DNA from: Ostreibacterium oceani
GTDB lineage: Bacteria; Pseudomonadota; Gammaproteobacteria; Cardiobacteriales; Ostreibacteriaceae
Direction of reading: 5' to 3'
DNA: 52,882 bases
Assembly (NCBI RefSeq): GCF_009362845.1
Contig: NZ_WHNW01000014.1
Coordinates: 1 to 52,882 of the forward strand
The position numbers were made by a program, and so were the translations under genes. Each line of letters opens with the position of its first letter. Position 1 is the first letter of the stretch. Positions 28,249-37,104 of this stretch are shown piece by piece. The notes below the pieces were generated by a model, which saw only the letters and a list, made by a program, of their open reading frames with translations, did no database searches and was not told the DNA's origin.

Positions 28249-29589
28249 ATGATGCGGCTAATCCCGAGCAAAAAGCAACTCATCCTACTTGGTGCGGTTA
28301 TCGCGGCAACGACGATGTTATCGATATTGCGCTTATATTACCCCGTATTTGGCTGGGGGATTTTGCTATTACTGGTCATGACGGGTGTGTTATTGGTTTA
28401 TGACGCCAGCGCATTGTACAGACGAATCCAACCGATTCAGATACTTGCCAGCAGGAAAATGCCGCGCCATGTTGCGGTTGGTATTCCTACGCCCGTGCAC
28501 TTGATACTAAAAAATTTGACTGATGCGCCAATTGATTTGTTGGTGTTTGACCATTTGCCCGAAACATTTGGTATCGCTTGCGAAAGTAAGGTCATGCCAT
28601 TTGCTGTTCAAATCGCCGCCAACAGCTATGCAGACTACCGCTACGAAGTCATTGCTAATCAACGCGGACCAGCCCTTTTTAGCCAAACACAATGTCGGAT
28701 GCACTCACCTTGGGCGCTTTGGTCTGTTGACTTTTCAGTCGACAATGAAACCGCCGTCAAGACCTACCCAGATTTTAGAAAAATTGATCAAAATGACATT
28801 TTGTCAGAAAATGAAAACAGCACAGGGCAATTAACCAAACAACGCAAACGGGGAACAGGGACTGAGTTTTCTCAATTACGCGAATACCGCATGGACGACT
28901 CGCTAAAACAAATTGACTACAAAGCGACCGCACGACTGAATAAGCTAATATCCAAAGAATATGAAATAGAGCGAGACCAACAAGTACTCATTTTGTTGGA
29001 TTGCTCTAGGCGATTGCGCGCCGGGCAAGGTCGATTATCGCATTTTGACCATGCACTGAATGCGACTATCTTTTTAGCGCGTACTATATTAAAGCAGGGC
29101 GATGCCGTTGGTTTAATGAGTTTTAGCGGTGATGTTGAGCGTTATGTCAAGCCACGTAAAGGCCGCAATAGCGTCAATCAATTACTCAATCAAGTCTACG
29201 ATTTAGACAGTTCGCGCTATGCCCCTGACTACGTCAAGGCGGCCGAAAATGTGCTGTTACGGCAAAAACGTCGGAGCTTGGTCATTGTCGTGACCAGTCT
29301 CAATGATGAAGATATCGATGCCGTTAAAATGATGATAAAAACATTGCAAAAACGCCATATTGTGTTGATTGCCAATATCAAAGAGCCGTTACTGGATGCC
29401 GATTTGCGCGTTAATAATTTAGACGAGGCAGTTTTTTTTGCTGCACGCGAGACCTACCAGCATTACCGTCAGCAGATGTTTGCTAAAATAAAAAACAACC
29501 GATTAATTTTACTAGACACTTACCCAGATGCTTTGAACGCAAAATTAATTAATCTCTATTTAAATATTAAGCAATCGGGTATTTTTTAA
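28249..29589 (+). CDS. DUF58-domain protein (VWA-like MoxR partner)
   Basis: 446 residues with two N-terminal membrane helices (about 12-50), then an extracytoplasmic beta region, then the DUF58 core RGTGTEFSQLREYRMDD. It is followed by a VWA-like fold with a degenerate MIDAS-type stretch (VLILLDCSRRL). Usually partners with MoxR ATPases. It starts 22 bp after moxR; ATG 28252 is an equally good start. Confidence 0.88.
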   Translation: MMRLIPSKKQLILLGAVIAATTMLSILRLYYPVFGWGILLLLVMTGVLLVYDASALYRRIQPIQILASRKMPRHVAVGIPTPVHLILKNLTDAPIDLLVFDHLPETFGIACESKVMPFAVQIAANSYADYRYEVIANQRGPALFSQTQCRMHSPWALWSVDFSVDNETAVKTYPDFRKIDQNDILSENENSTGQLTKQRKRGTGTEFSQLREYRMDDSLKQIDYKATARLNKLISKEYEIERDQQVLILLDCSRRLRAGQGRLSHFDHALNATIFLARTILKQGDAVGLMSFSGDVERYVKPRKGRNSVNQLLNQVYDLDSSRYAPDYVKAAENVLLRQKRRSLVIVVTSLNDEDIDAVKMMIKTLQKRHIVLIANIKEPLLDADLRVNNLDEAVFFAARETYQHYRQQMFAKIKNNRLILLDTYPDALNAKLINLYLNIKQSGIF

Positions 29590-29594
29590 CTAGT

Positions 29595-29682
29595 CTGATT
29601 TGACCACAGCATCGACCGCAACATCAGTATAATAATTAGGGCAATAATTAGGGCACTAATCAGGATGATGTGGCCAAATCAG
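29595..29682. terminator. Long inverted repeat between two converging genes
   Basis: CTGATTTGACCACA (29595-29608) pairs with TGTGGCCAAATCAG (29669-29682) with one mismatch, and flanking CTAGTC/GACTAG extends the stem. The loop of ~60 nt holds a tandem AATAATTAGGGC duplication. It probably serves as a two-way transcription barrier between the DUF58 operon and the DmdA-like gene. Confidence 0.5.
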
Positions 29683-29692
29683 CATAAAATGA

Positions 29693-30838
29693 CTAGGTTG
29701 TCGATTCAGTGGGATTGGTGGAGCGCCAGCGTTTGCCAAAGGGTAGTTCGTGGACTACCGCTTTATAGAATTCGGCATCGTCATCAACGGTAAGTTCAGT
29801 GCCGATATCGGTGTAGTTGCTGTCAATGAGGGCAATAGCGATGTTCATTTCTAATCGCGGTGAGTATGCCACCGCAGAGATTTTACCAATGCGCTTTTCG
29901 CCTGCATAAACCCCCCACGGGTGCGCGTTAGGCTGGATTGGCTCACCATCTAAAACCAACCCAGTTAAACTACGCCGAACGCCTGTGTTAAATCGTTTTT
30001 GTAGGGCAGCTTTACCGACAAAATCGTCTTCGCGCTCCAAATTGACGAGCTTACCTAGCCCGACTTCAAACGGATCACAGTCAGGGAAATTATCCGCCCC
30101 AAACGAGAGCAACCCACTTTCAATACGCTCTATATAGTTGGGTGCGCCTGGCCCGATATTGTATTTTTGCCCAGCAGCGACGACTTTATCCCAAAGGACA
30201 TCGCCATACTGGGAGTCCTGTAAAAATAATTCGAATCCCCCTTGTTTGCTCCACCCAGAGCGCATTAAAACGAGTGGAATGCCGTCTAGTTCGGTCTCTC
30301 TAAACCAAAAATAATTAATATCGCGAACGTGTTCACCAAATAAATCGACGATTAAATCCTCAGCTTTGGGACCTTGGACGGCGAGTGGAGAGACATCGGG
30401 CTCGTCAACGTCGACATCGAATCCTTTTTCGGCGGCAATCGCACGTGCCACATAGAGTAAATCTTGATCAGCGATGGACAGCCAGTATTTATTTTCATCC
30501 AGTTTCATGGCAATAGGATCATTGATTAGATTGCCCAAATGATCGCAAATCGGCACATATTTTCCCTGTCCAATCGAAAATTTATTTAGGCTTCGCGGGG
30601 TGAGGTATTGAATGAATTTTTTGGCATCGGGACCAATAATCTGTACTTGGCGTTCGGCGGCGACATCCCAAATCGCTACATCATAAATAAGTCGATTATA
30701 TTCTGCTAACATATCACCATAAGACACAGGCATATACATATGATTATAAACGGTAAAATGGGTGACGCCTGCTTTGACGGTTGATTTGAAATAGGGTGAT
30801 TTTCTCTCTCGTGCCCCCATGGCAATATAAAAACTCAT
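29693..30838 (-). CDS. DmdA-like aminomethyltransferase-family protein
   Basis: 381 residues, GcvT fold, folate-dependent. The N-terminus YNHMYMPVSYG and the central AERQVQIIGPDAKKFIQYLT, SPLAVQGPKAEDL and RSGWSKQGGFELFL match dimethylsulfoniopropionate demethylase (DmdA) and close relatives, which pass a methyl group to tetrahydrofolate. These are a different branch from the gcvT at 3116. DmdA itself is a marine trait, but similar proteins exist that use other methylated substrates, so I keep the substrate open. No other DMSP gene is nearby. Start at 30838 is preceded by AAAGAGGTTATT. Confidence 0.7.
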   Translation of the reverse strand: MSFYIAMGARERKSPYFKSTVKAGVTHFTVYNHMYMPVSYGDMLAEYNRLIYDVAIWDVAAERQVQIIGPDAKKFIQYLTPRSLNKFSIGQGKYVPICDHLGNLINDPIAMKLDENKYWLSIADQDLLYVARAIAAEKGFDVDVDEPDVSPLAVQGPKAEDLIVDLFGEHVRDINYFWFRETELDGIPLVLMRSGWSKQGGFELFLQDSQYGDVLWDKVVAAGQKYNIGPGAPNYIERIESGLLSFGADNFPDCDPFEVGLGKLVNLEREDDFVGKAALQKRFNTGVRRSLTGLVLDGEPIQPNAHPWGVYAGEKRIGKISAVAYSPRLEMNIAIALIDSNYTDIGTELTVDDDAEFYKAVVHELPFGKRWRSTNPTESTT

Positions 30839-31104
30839 AATAACCTCTTTTGTTGTAATGAAACGGTTAGCCTATGAATAGGTTAATAAAATGGTAGATA
30901 CTGCACGTTTAGATTTTTCTTATTCTAATGCGAATAGGAGATATAACCAATCGTTTTTTTGTAAAAAAGCGCAATCAACCGCAAAATCGTTTGATGGTCA
31001 AAAACAAAGCCATTAGCGACAGGGATTAAAATAGGGAAGTATCAATAACGAGAGTAGCAATAACGAGAGTAGGATAGCGGGAATAAAAAATCAAAAAATT
31101 CAAG
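30839..31104. other. Intergenic stretch between the divergent DmdA-like and GDPD genes
   Basis: Holds CAATAACGAGAGTAG twice in tandem (31043-31072) and an A/T-rich 3' part before the Pho box. No additional gene or RNA is supported. Confidence 0.6.
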
Positions 31105-31122
31105 CTGTCATATTACTGTCAT
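31105..31122 (+). promoter_or_regulatory. Pho box upstream of the glycerophosphodiesterase
   Basis: CTGTCAT-ATTA-CTGTCAT: two perfect copies of the PhoB heptamer with the standard 4-bp spacer. A TATAGT -10 box begins 10 bp further on, so PhoB would replace a -35 element. Confidence 0.88.
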
Positions 31123-31132
31123 CAGTGTCGAT

Positions 31133-31138
31133 TATAGT
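31133..31138 (+). promoter_or_regulatory. -10 box of the PhoB-dependent GDPD promoter
   Basis: TATAGT, ten bases after the second Pho heptamer, exactly the spacing seen at the phnD promoter. Confidence 0.65.
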
Positions 31139-31181
31139 AAAACGCCATACCTATTTATGCCATCATCCAACGGAGGATATA

Positions 31182-32477
31182 ATGTTTGTTAAAAATAAGT
31201 TCGTTAAAAAAAGTCGCGCGGTTGCTATTTTTACCCTGAATCTATTTGCCTTGGGTCTCTTTTTTTCCCCGATTGCAGTGCAGCCTGTGCTTGCAAGTGA
31301 GGCAGAACATTCGCTTCACTCAAGCATCCAATTAGGTCCACGCCCCGCGTTTTTGGTCAATGATATGACAGACTCGGCGTTAAAAACCAAACTACAAGGC
31401 TGCTTGTCACAACCTGCTAAGCGAAGTGATTTTTCTATCGGTCATCGTGGTGCGCCGATGCAGTTCCCCGAGCACACCCAAGAATCTTACGAAGCTGCCA
31501 TACAAATGGGAGCAGGCATTTTAGAGTGTGATGTGACGTTTACGCAGGACAAAGCCTTAGTTTGTCGGCATTCCCAATGCGATTTACATACGACGACTAA
31601 TATTTTGGCGACCGATCTAGCGAATAAATGCTCACAAAATTTTCAGCCAGCAACGTTTAACGCAGATGGCAGCCTAAAAACCGAAGCAACGGCCAAATGC
31701 TGCACCTCAGATATTACTGTGGCTGAATTTAAAACACTGCAAGGCAAAATGGATGCAGCCAATACAGCCGCAACGACAGTTGATGATTACCTCAATGGTA
31801 CGGCCAATTGGCGTACTGATTTGTACGCCAGCCGTGGTACGCTGATGACACACGCAGAAAGCATTGCCTTGTTCAAAAAACACGGCGTTAAAATGACACC
31901 AGAGCTTAAATCAGCTTCGGTGGATATGCCTTATGGTGGTGACTATTCACAAGCCGATTATGCGCAGCAGCTGATTGATGAGTACATTGCTGCACGTGTG
32001 CCAGCAAGCGATGTTTTTGCACAGTCGTTTAATATCGAGGATGTGAAATATTGGATTAAAAACGCCCCTGAATTCGGCAAACAGGCCGTTTATTTAGATG
32101 ATGTTGTCTACGAAGTAGAAAACGGCATACAAAAACAAATCGATAGTATGCCTGCGTTTGTCGAAAGTGGTATCCAGTATATCGCGCCACCCATTCGTAC
32201 GTTAGTCAGCCTAGACGACAACAATCAGATTGTACCTTCGGCCTACGCCAAAGCCGCCAAAGCCAACGGATTAAAATTAATCAGTTGGACACTAGAGCGT
32301 TCAGGTACGTTAACCGATGGCGGTGGTTGGTATTACGAGCCAGTAAATTCGGTGATTAGTAAAAGTGGGGATACGTATGAATTAGTCGATATATTGGCGC
32401 GTGATGTTGGCATTGTGGGGCTGTTTTCTGACTGGCCTGCCACAACGACTTTTTATGCAAACTGCATGGGATTGTAA
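31182..32477 (+). CDS. Secreted glycerophosphodiester phosphodiesterase
   Basis: Hydrolyses glycerophosphodiesters, providing glycerol-3-phosphate and hence phosphate. I start at ATG 31182, which follows CGGAGGATATA; an in-frame ATG at 31125 lies inside the promoter region. The first ~43 residues are a signal peptide ending VQPVLA. The GDPD barrel opens with [20 protein letters not shown] and includes [14 protein letters not shown]. The second catalytic His is in CRHSQCDL, where the family's usual His-Asp is His-Ser. That variant with extra cysteines (QCDL, KCCTSD) is typical of a secreted subgroup. The Pho box makes it a phosphate-scavenging enzyme. Confidence 0.88.
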   Translation: MFVKNKFVKKSRAVAIFTLNLFALGLFFSPIAVQPVLASEAEHSLHSSIQLGPRPAFLVNDMTDSALKTKLQGCLSQPAKRSDFSIGHRGAPMQFPEHTQESYEAAIQMGAGILECDVTFTQDKALVCRHSQCDLHTTTNILATDLANKCSQNFQPATFNADGSLKTEATAKCCTSDITVAEFKTLQGKMDAANTAATTVDDYLNGTANWRTDLYASRGTLMTHAESIALFKKHGVKMTPELKSASVDMPYGGDYSQADYAQQLIDEYIAARVPASDVFAQSFNIEDVKYWIKNAPEFGKQAVYLDDVVYEVENGIQKQIDSMPAFVESGIQYIAPPIRTLVSLDDNNQIVPSAYAKAAKANGLKLISWTLERSGTLTDGGGWYYEPVNSVISKSGDTYELVDILARDVGIVGLFSDWPATTTFYANCMGL

Positions 32478-32580
32478 ACTATCGTAATTAAATTTAATCA
32501 ATTACACGCAATCAACTAAATCAATAAGCCATAAATCAATAAGCTATATAAAACAAATAATTAATTTTTCCTCTCGACTT

Positions 32581-32618
32581 TGGCGATTGTCTAGTGTTGG
32601 CAATTGCCATTTTTTTTG
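32581..32618 (+). terminator. Rho-independent terminator after the GDPD gene
   Basis: TGGCGATTG pairs with CAATTGCCA (one wobble) over an 11-nt loop, followed by eight T. It sits just before the phnD Pho box, isolating the two Pho promoters. Confidence 0.75.
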
Positions 32619-32621
32619 CCG

Positions 32622-32639
32622 ATGTCATAAAACGGTCAT
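32622..32639 (+). promoter_or_regulatory. Pho box upstream of phnD
   Basis: ATGTCAT-AAAA-CGGTCAT: each heptamer differs from CTGTCAT by one base and the spacer is 4 bp. TATGAT at 32650-32655 begins 10 bp downstream, the same geometry as at the GDPD gene. Confidence 0.82.
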
Positions 32640-32692
32640 ATTTTGCTTTTATGATATGGCTTCCTTTATAAATAACTCACTGGAGTAAAATT

Positions 32693-33643
32693 ATGCAAGT
32701 ATGGTTAAAAACAATTTTGGCAAGTTCTGTCGTGCTTAGTTCAGTCGCGACCGCAGAATTTACGCTAGACTCACGCTACCAAGACGCAGACGGTGATTTG
32801 ATTGCTGATATTCCAACGGACGCCACAAAACTGATCGACCCTGATACACTGGTTTTTGCTTATACTCCCGTTGAAGACCCATCAGTATATGCTGACGTGT
32901 GGTCGGAGTTTATCGAACATTTGGCTACTGAGACGGGTAAAAAAGTCCAATTTTTCCCTGTGCAATCCAATGCCGCACAAATCGAAGCCATGCGTTCTGG
33001 CCGACTACATATTTCAGGGTTTAATACAGGCTCTAATCCGTTGGCGGTAGCGTGTGCGGGTTTTCGTCCCTTTACTATGATGGCACGTGCTGATGATAGC
33101 TTCGGCTATGAAATGGAAATTATCACCTACCCAGGCTCTGGTATCGAAAAAGTCGAAGATATCAAAGGCAACAAGTTAGCGTTTACCTCTGAGACATCTA
33201 ATTCAGGATTTAAAGCACCGTCTGCTATCCTAAAAGCCGATTACAATATGGAAGCTGGCAAAGAATTTGAACCCGTTTTTTCAGGCAAGCATGATAATTC
33301 GATACTGGGTGTTGTGAACAAAGATTACCCAGCAGCAGCCATTGCCAACTCAGTCCGCAACCGTATGGTCGCGCGTGAGGTGATTGCTGAAGATCAATAC
33401 AACATCATCTATACCTCACAAACCTTTCCAACAACGGGTTATGGAACGGCACATAACTTGACGCCAGAGTTACAAGAGAAAATCCAGCAAGCATTTTTTA
33501 GCTTTAACTGGGAAGGCACCAAGCTCAAAGCCGAATTTGAAAAAAGTGGCGAAGACAAGTTTATTCCAATTACGTTTAAGGAACATTGGGATGTCATCCG
33601 TAAAATTGATGCCGCAAATAACGTGTCTTACAACTGTCAGTAA
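32693..33643 (+). CDS. phnD: Phosphonate/phosphite/phosphate ABC transporter binding protein (PhnD-like)
   Basis: 316 residues. A signal peptide ends VATAEFT. The mature protein opens with the Asp-rich stretch DADGDLIADIP and then LVFAYTPVEDPSVYADVWSE, the start of the PhnD/PtxB-type bi-lobed receptor. The binding segment SGFNTGSNPLA and the hinge YPGSGIEKVEDIKG follow. The ribosome site is TGGAGTAAAATT. Its ligand could be phosphonate, phosphite or plain phosphate. There are no C-P lyase or phosphonatase genes in the window, so phosphate or unprocessed phosphonate uptake is as likely as phosphonate use. Confidence 0.88.
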   Translation: MQVWLKTILASSVVLSSVATAEFTLDSRYQDADGDLIADIPTDATKLIDPDTLVFAYTPVEDPSVYADVWSEFIEHLATETGKKVQFFPVQSNAAQIEAMRSGRLHISGFNTGSNPLAVACAGFRPFTMMARADDSFGYEMEIITYPGSGIEKVEDIKGNKLAFTSETSNSGFKAPSAILKADYNMEAGKEFEPVFSGKHDNSILGVVNKDYPAAAIANSVRNRMVAREVIAEDQYNIIYTSQTFPTTGYGTAHNLTPELQEKIQQAFFSFNWEGTKLKAEFEKSGEDKFIPITFKEHWDVIRKIDAANNVSYNCQ

Positions 33644-33693
33644 TAAAGCCAGTTAATTGTTGAGTCACTTTGTCAAACCACTTTGTCAAACCA

Positions 33694-33730
33694 GAGACGG
33701 TCAAGCACGTACGGGCTTGGCCGTCTCTTT
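33694..33730 (+). terminator. Attenuating hairpin between phnD and phnC
   Basis: GAGACGGTCAAGC pairs with GGCTTGGCCGTCTC around a 7-nt loop, followed by TTT. Such a partial terminator keeps receptor expression above that of the pump. A 13-bp duplication (CACTTTGTCAAAC, 33666-33691) sits just before it. Confidence 0.6.
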
Positions 33731-33744
33731 AGAGATTCGTACTC

Positions 33745-34602
33745 ATGCTTAAAATAGAAAATTTAACCAAAACTTATGCCACAGGCGATAAAGCCTTATC
33801 CGACGTGTCACTAAATATCGAGCGTGGACAGGTCGTTGGATTGATTGGCCCTTCTGGTGCTGGTAAGTCCACGTTGATTCGCTGTATTAATCGTCTGGTT
33901 GCACCCACTGATGGCAAAGTACTGCTTAATGATGTGGATTTGGTGGCGCTGTCTGCCAAAAACCTACGCCGTGAACGTCGTCGTATTGGGATGATTTTCC
34001 AAGAATATGCTTTAGTTGAGCGCTTAACCGTGATGGAAAATGTCCTCTCTGGGCGCTTGGGTTATGTGTCGTTTTGGCGCTCTTTTCTACGGAAATTTCC
34101 AGCACAGGATATCCAGCGTGCTTATGCGCTACTTGATCGCGTAGGGTTGTTGGCGCATGCTGATAAACGTGCGGATGCATTATCGGGTGGGCAACGCCAG
34201 CGCGTCGGTATTGCGCGTGCTTTATCTCAAGAGCCCGATGTGCTGTTAATCGATGAACCCACGGCGAGTCTCGACCCCAAAACCAGTCGCCAAATTATGC
34301 GATTACTCACCGAAATTTGCCAAGAGCGCAATTTACCCGCGATTATCAATATTCACGATGTGCCGCTCGCCAAACAGTTTATGCAGCGCATTATTGGCCT
34401 ACGCCAAGGCGAGGTTGTATTTGACGGATTGCCAAGCGAGCTCGACGAAAACGTTTTAACGCAAATTTACGGCGAAGAAGATTGGCATGCAGTTAATCAA
34501 GCCGAGCATGATGACGATGAAACAACGGCCCATGAAACAACGACCCATGAATCTGATGCGCAGGTATTAAAAAAAATGACTGAAAAGGGAATTGCAGCAT
34601 GA
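33745..34602 (+). CDS. phnC: Phosphonate-type ABC transporter ATPase
   Basis: 285 residues. Walker [11 protein letters not shown]-loop [17 protein letters not shown], signature [15 protein letters not shown], Walker [13 protein letters not shown] and the switch His ([11 protein letters not shown]) are complete. The last ~35 residues are acidic and His/Thr-rich ([13 protein letters not shown]), not part of the domain, and come from a short DNA repeat. It overlaps phnE1 by four bases (ATGA). Confidence 0.95.
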   Translation: MLKIENLTKTYATGDKALSDVSLNIERGQVVGLIGPSGAGKSTLIRCINRLVAPTDGKVLLNDVDLVALSAKNLRRERRRIGMIFQEYALVERLTVMENVLSGRLGYVSFWRSFLRKFPAQDIQRAYALLDRVGLLAHADKRADALSGGQRQRVGIARALSQEPDVLLIDEPTASLDPKTSRQIMRLLTEICQERNLPAIINIHDVPLAKQFMQRIIGLRQGEVVFDGLPSELDENVLTQIYGEEDWHAVNQAEHDDDETTAHETTTHESDAQVLKKMTEKGIAA

Positions 34603-35444
34603 TGAGGCCATCGACGACGACACCGCCTGCGACGTCGCCAGCAAATACCCATTATCCGACGGCGTGGAAAAAACCACCGCAGATTTTAACTCACCCGCTA
34701 TGGCGTAAAATTATCCTCAGCGCCTTTGTGATTTATTTGGCGTTTGCCCTTGGTACGCTAGAAATAAATTGGGTGAGAGTCGCCGAAGGCCTTTCGCGTG
34801 GCGGTGATTTTGTTATGGGTTTTTTAACGCCCGATTTCACCAGTCGCTGGAAAGATATTTCTGTTGGATTGGTCGAAAGTTTGACTATGACGCTGACCTC
34901 TACCGTTATCGGTATTTTGATTAGTGTCCCGATAGGAATCGGTGCTGCTAGAAATATAGCCCCGCGTTATGTATATATGATTTGTCGCAGTATTGTGGCG
35001 GTCTCACGCTCGTTACAAGAAATCATCATTGCCATATTCTTTGTCGCCATGTTTGGCTTTGGACCGTTTGCTGGCTTTTTAACGTTAGCATTTGCTACCA
35101 TTGGTTTTTTATCAAAACTCTTAGCCGAAGATATCGAAGACTTAGACGAAAGCCAAGTTGAAGCGATAAAGGCCACTGGCGCATCATGGTGGCAATTAAT
35201 CAATTACGCCGTGCAACCGCAGGTCATGCCACGTTTAGTGGGGCTGTCGCTGTATCGTTTGGATATCAACTTTCGCGAAAGTTCGGTTATAGGCATTGTT
35301 GGCGCAGGTGGTATTGGTGCCACCTTAAACACCGCCATTGATCGCTATGAATACGACAGTGCGGGTGCGATTTTGTTAATTATTATTGTGATTGTATTGT
35401 TGGTGGAATACAGCTCAAGTTACTTACGTAAGAAAATGCAATGA
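34599..35444 (+). CDS. phnE: Phosphonate-type ABC transporter permease, first copy
   Basis: 281 residues, six predicted membrane helices, after a Pro/Thr-rich cytoplasmic start. The EAA loop [20 protein letters not shown] contacts the ATPase. [15 protein letters not shown] near the end is family-typical. Overlaps phnC and the second permease by four bases on either side, so the genes are translationally coupled. Confidence 0.95.
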   Translation: MMRPSTTTPPATSPANTHYPTAWKKPPQILTHPLWRKIILSAFVIYLAFALGTLEINWVRVAEGLSRGGDFVMGFLTPDFTSRWKDISVGLVESLTMTLTSTVIGILISVPIGIGAARNIAPRYVYMICRSIVAVSRSLQEIIIAIFFVAMFGFGPFAGFLTLAFATIGFLSKLLAEDIEDLDESQVEAIKATGASWWQLINYAVQPQVMPRLVGLSLYRLDINFRESSVIGIVGAGGIGATLNTAIDRYEYDSAGAILLIIIVIVLLVEYSSSYLRKKMQ

Positions 35445-36250
35445 AAAAATTAGCCTATTCAGATAATTGGGAGTTTCGCTCGCGGAATCATCGCTTGGCA
35501 GCATGGTTTGCTTGGTTGGCTTTGGTGGCGCTATTTGTTTGGTGTTGGCAGGTGATGAATGCCAATACGATTTGGCTGTTTGTGTGGGATGCTCCGACGC
35601 AAGCCGCCGACATTGGCTCGCGCATGTTTCCACCACGTTGGTCATACTTTTCTGAATTGCTGGTGCCATTATGGGACACGCTTAATATTGCAACCCTAGG
35701 GACACTTGGTGGCATTGTTTTAGCGGTACCCATTGCCTTTTTAGCCGCACAAAACACCACGCCATCGCGTTTATTTATTCGACCTTTGGCGCTGTGGATT
35801 ATTGTGGCTTCGCGATCTATTAATTCCTTAATTTGGGCGTTATTGCTGGTGGCCATTATTGGCCCTGGATTGTTGGCAGGTATTATTGCCATTGCACTGC
35901 GCTCGATTGGTTTTATCGGCAAATTGTTGTACGAGGCGATTGAAGAGATTGACGAACACCAAGTCGAGGCTGTCATGGCAACAGGCGCAAGTCGCATGCA
36001 AGTGCTAAACTATGCTATTGTACCGCAGATTATGCCTGCCTTTTTTGGTATTAGTGTGTTTCGTTGGGATATTAATATCCGCGAAAGCACCATACTCGGG
36101 CTCGTTGGTGCAGGCGGTATTGGTCTTAAACTACAAGCCTCGATGAATGTGCTTGCTTGGCCACAAGTCACGCTAATTTTATTAGTAATTCTCGCGACAG
36201 TGGTCGTCAGCGAATGGGTTTCTGCCAAAGTACGGTCAGCGGTGATTTAA
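35441..36250 (+). CDS. phnE: Phosphonate-type ABC transporter permease, second copy
   Basis: 269 residues with the EAA loop EAVMATGASRMQVLNYAIVP and the closing LVGAGGIGLKLQAS. It is clearly paralogous to the preceding permease, so the channel is presumably a heterodimer. Last gene of the phnDCEE operon. It ends ~90 bp before a probably separate gene. Confidence 0.95.
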   Translation: MKKLAYSDNWEFRSRNHRLAAWFAWLALVALFVWCWQVMNANTIWLFVWDAPTQAADIGSRMFPPRWSYFSELLVPLWDTLNIATLGTLGGIVLAVPIAFLAAQNTTPSRLFIRPLALWIIVASRSINSLIWALLLVAIIGPGLLAGIIAIALRSIGFIGKLLYEAIEEIDEHQVEAVMATGASRMQVLNYAIVPQIMPAFFGISVFRWDINIRESTILGLVGAGGIGLKLQASMNVLAWPQVTLILLVILATVVVSEWVSAKVRSAVI

Positions 36251-36342
36251 CCGATGTGCAAGTTGCGCTTGATATTGCCTGATTCAGATTGTAGACTGCT
36301 TTTATTAATGAGGTAGTAGCCACAATCTACAGGAGAATATTC

Positions 36343-36741
36343 ATGACGCTAGGCCCTTTATTACAAAGTCCATTGTCAATTCAGATTCACGCCTTTGCAG
36401 CCATGCTCGCATTAGTCGTTGGGATTTTTCAATTTTTATTGACCAAAGGCACAAAGTACCATAAAACAATGGGCTGGATTTGGGTGTGTTTAATCACCAC
36501 CGTTTCGGCGAGTTCATTTTTTATACATGAAATTCAATTATGGGGTGTGTGGAGTCCAATCCATATCCTTTCAATCGTAACGCTAGTGAGCTTGGCATAC
36601 GCGATTTGGGCAATCAAAAACGCGCGTGTACGTGAGCACAAAGCGGCGATGTTGTCTACGTATTGCTTTGGCTTAATTGTTGCTGGTGGATTTACCTTTT
36701 TACCAGGGCGTATCATGAACGCCGTGTTGATAGGCGGTTAG
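36343..36741 (+). CDS. DUF2306-family membrane protein
   Basis: 132 residues, four membrane helices. The opening IQIHAFAAMLALVVGIFQF, the KGTKYHKTMGWIWV loop and VREHKAAMLSTYCFGLIVAG match the DUF2306 family, which has conserved His/Lys residues and no known function. The ribosome site CAGGAGAATATTC is good. Probably monocistronic. Confidence 0.82.
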   Translation: MTLGPLLQSPLSIQIHAFAAMLALVVGIFQFLLTKGTKYHKTMGWIWVCLITTVSASSFFIHEIQLWGVWSPIHILSIVTLVSLAYAIWAIKNARVREHKAAMLSTYCFGLIVAGGFTFLPGRIMNAVLIGG

Positions 36742-36784
36742 TCGGTGTGCGTTCCCAGTACGATCAGTTACGCTGATAATTTCA

Positions 36785-37083
36785 CTACGTGATTTCATCA
36801 ATCGCTTTCATTACCCTATCTGTTTCGGTAAGTGCCACAATGATTTTTTGATAGTGCAAAATATCATCAAATTCTAGCGTGCGGTCTTTGCGGTCTTTGA
36901 GCCATTTTTGGGCGGGGTGGTAGTTTGCTCGATGGTTTGTTGTCCGTTAGTTTCGTTGGTTGCGCGGATAGTAGGGACTAACGTCTCTAACAAAAGCTGC
37001 AAATCACCTCGAAAGGTGTGCTCAGTTGCGTTACCGAGTTGGTAACGCTGGTTGAGATTGTTGATATATTGCTCGAGTGTCAT
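36785..37083 (-). pseudogene. Scar of a Type ISP/IIG-like restriction-modification gene
   Basis: Two ends of one gene remain and everything between is gone. From 37083 the first ~45 codons read MTLEQYINNLNQRYQLGNAT, then HTFRGDLQLLLETLVP, the standard N-terminus of large single-chain DNA methylase-helicase restriction enzymes. From 36922 down to a TAG at 36785, in another frame, 45 codons read YHPAQKWLKDRKDRTLEFDD and HYQKIIVALTETDRVM, their standard C-terminus. A 9-bp duplication, AAAGACCGC twice, lies at the join. Intact relatives are over a thousand residues, so the deletion removed nearly all of it. A 69-codon open frame persists, but only as a fusion of the N-terminus to out-of-frame sequence. 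Confidence 0.75.
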
Positions 37084-37104
37084 GCCAGCCCCAATCCTTT
37101 TTAG

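Noticed and set aside
36874-37083. 69-codon small protein between DUF2306 and gltX
   Set aside because: Its second half is an out-of-frame reading of the C-terminus of the same former restriction enzyme, so it is a deletion scar.
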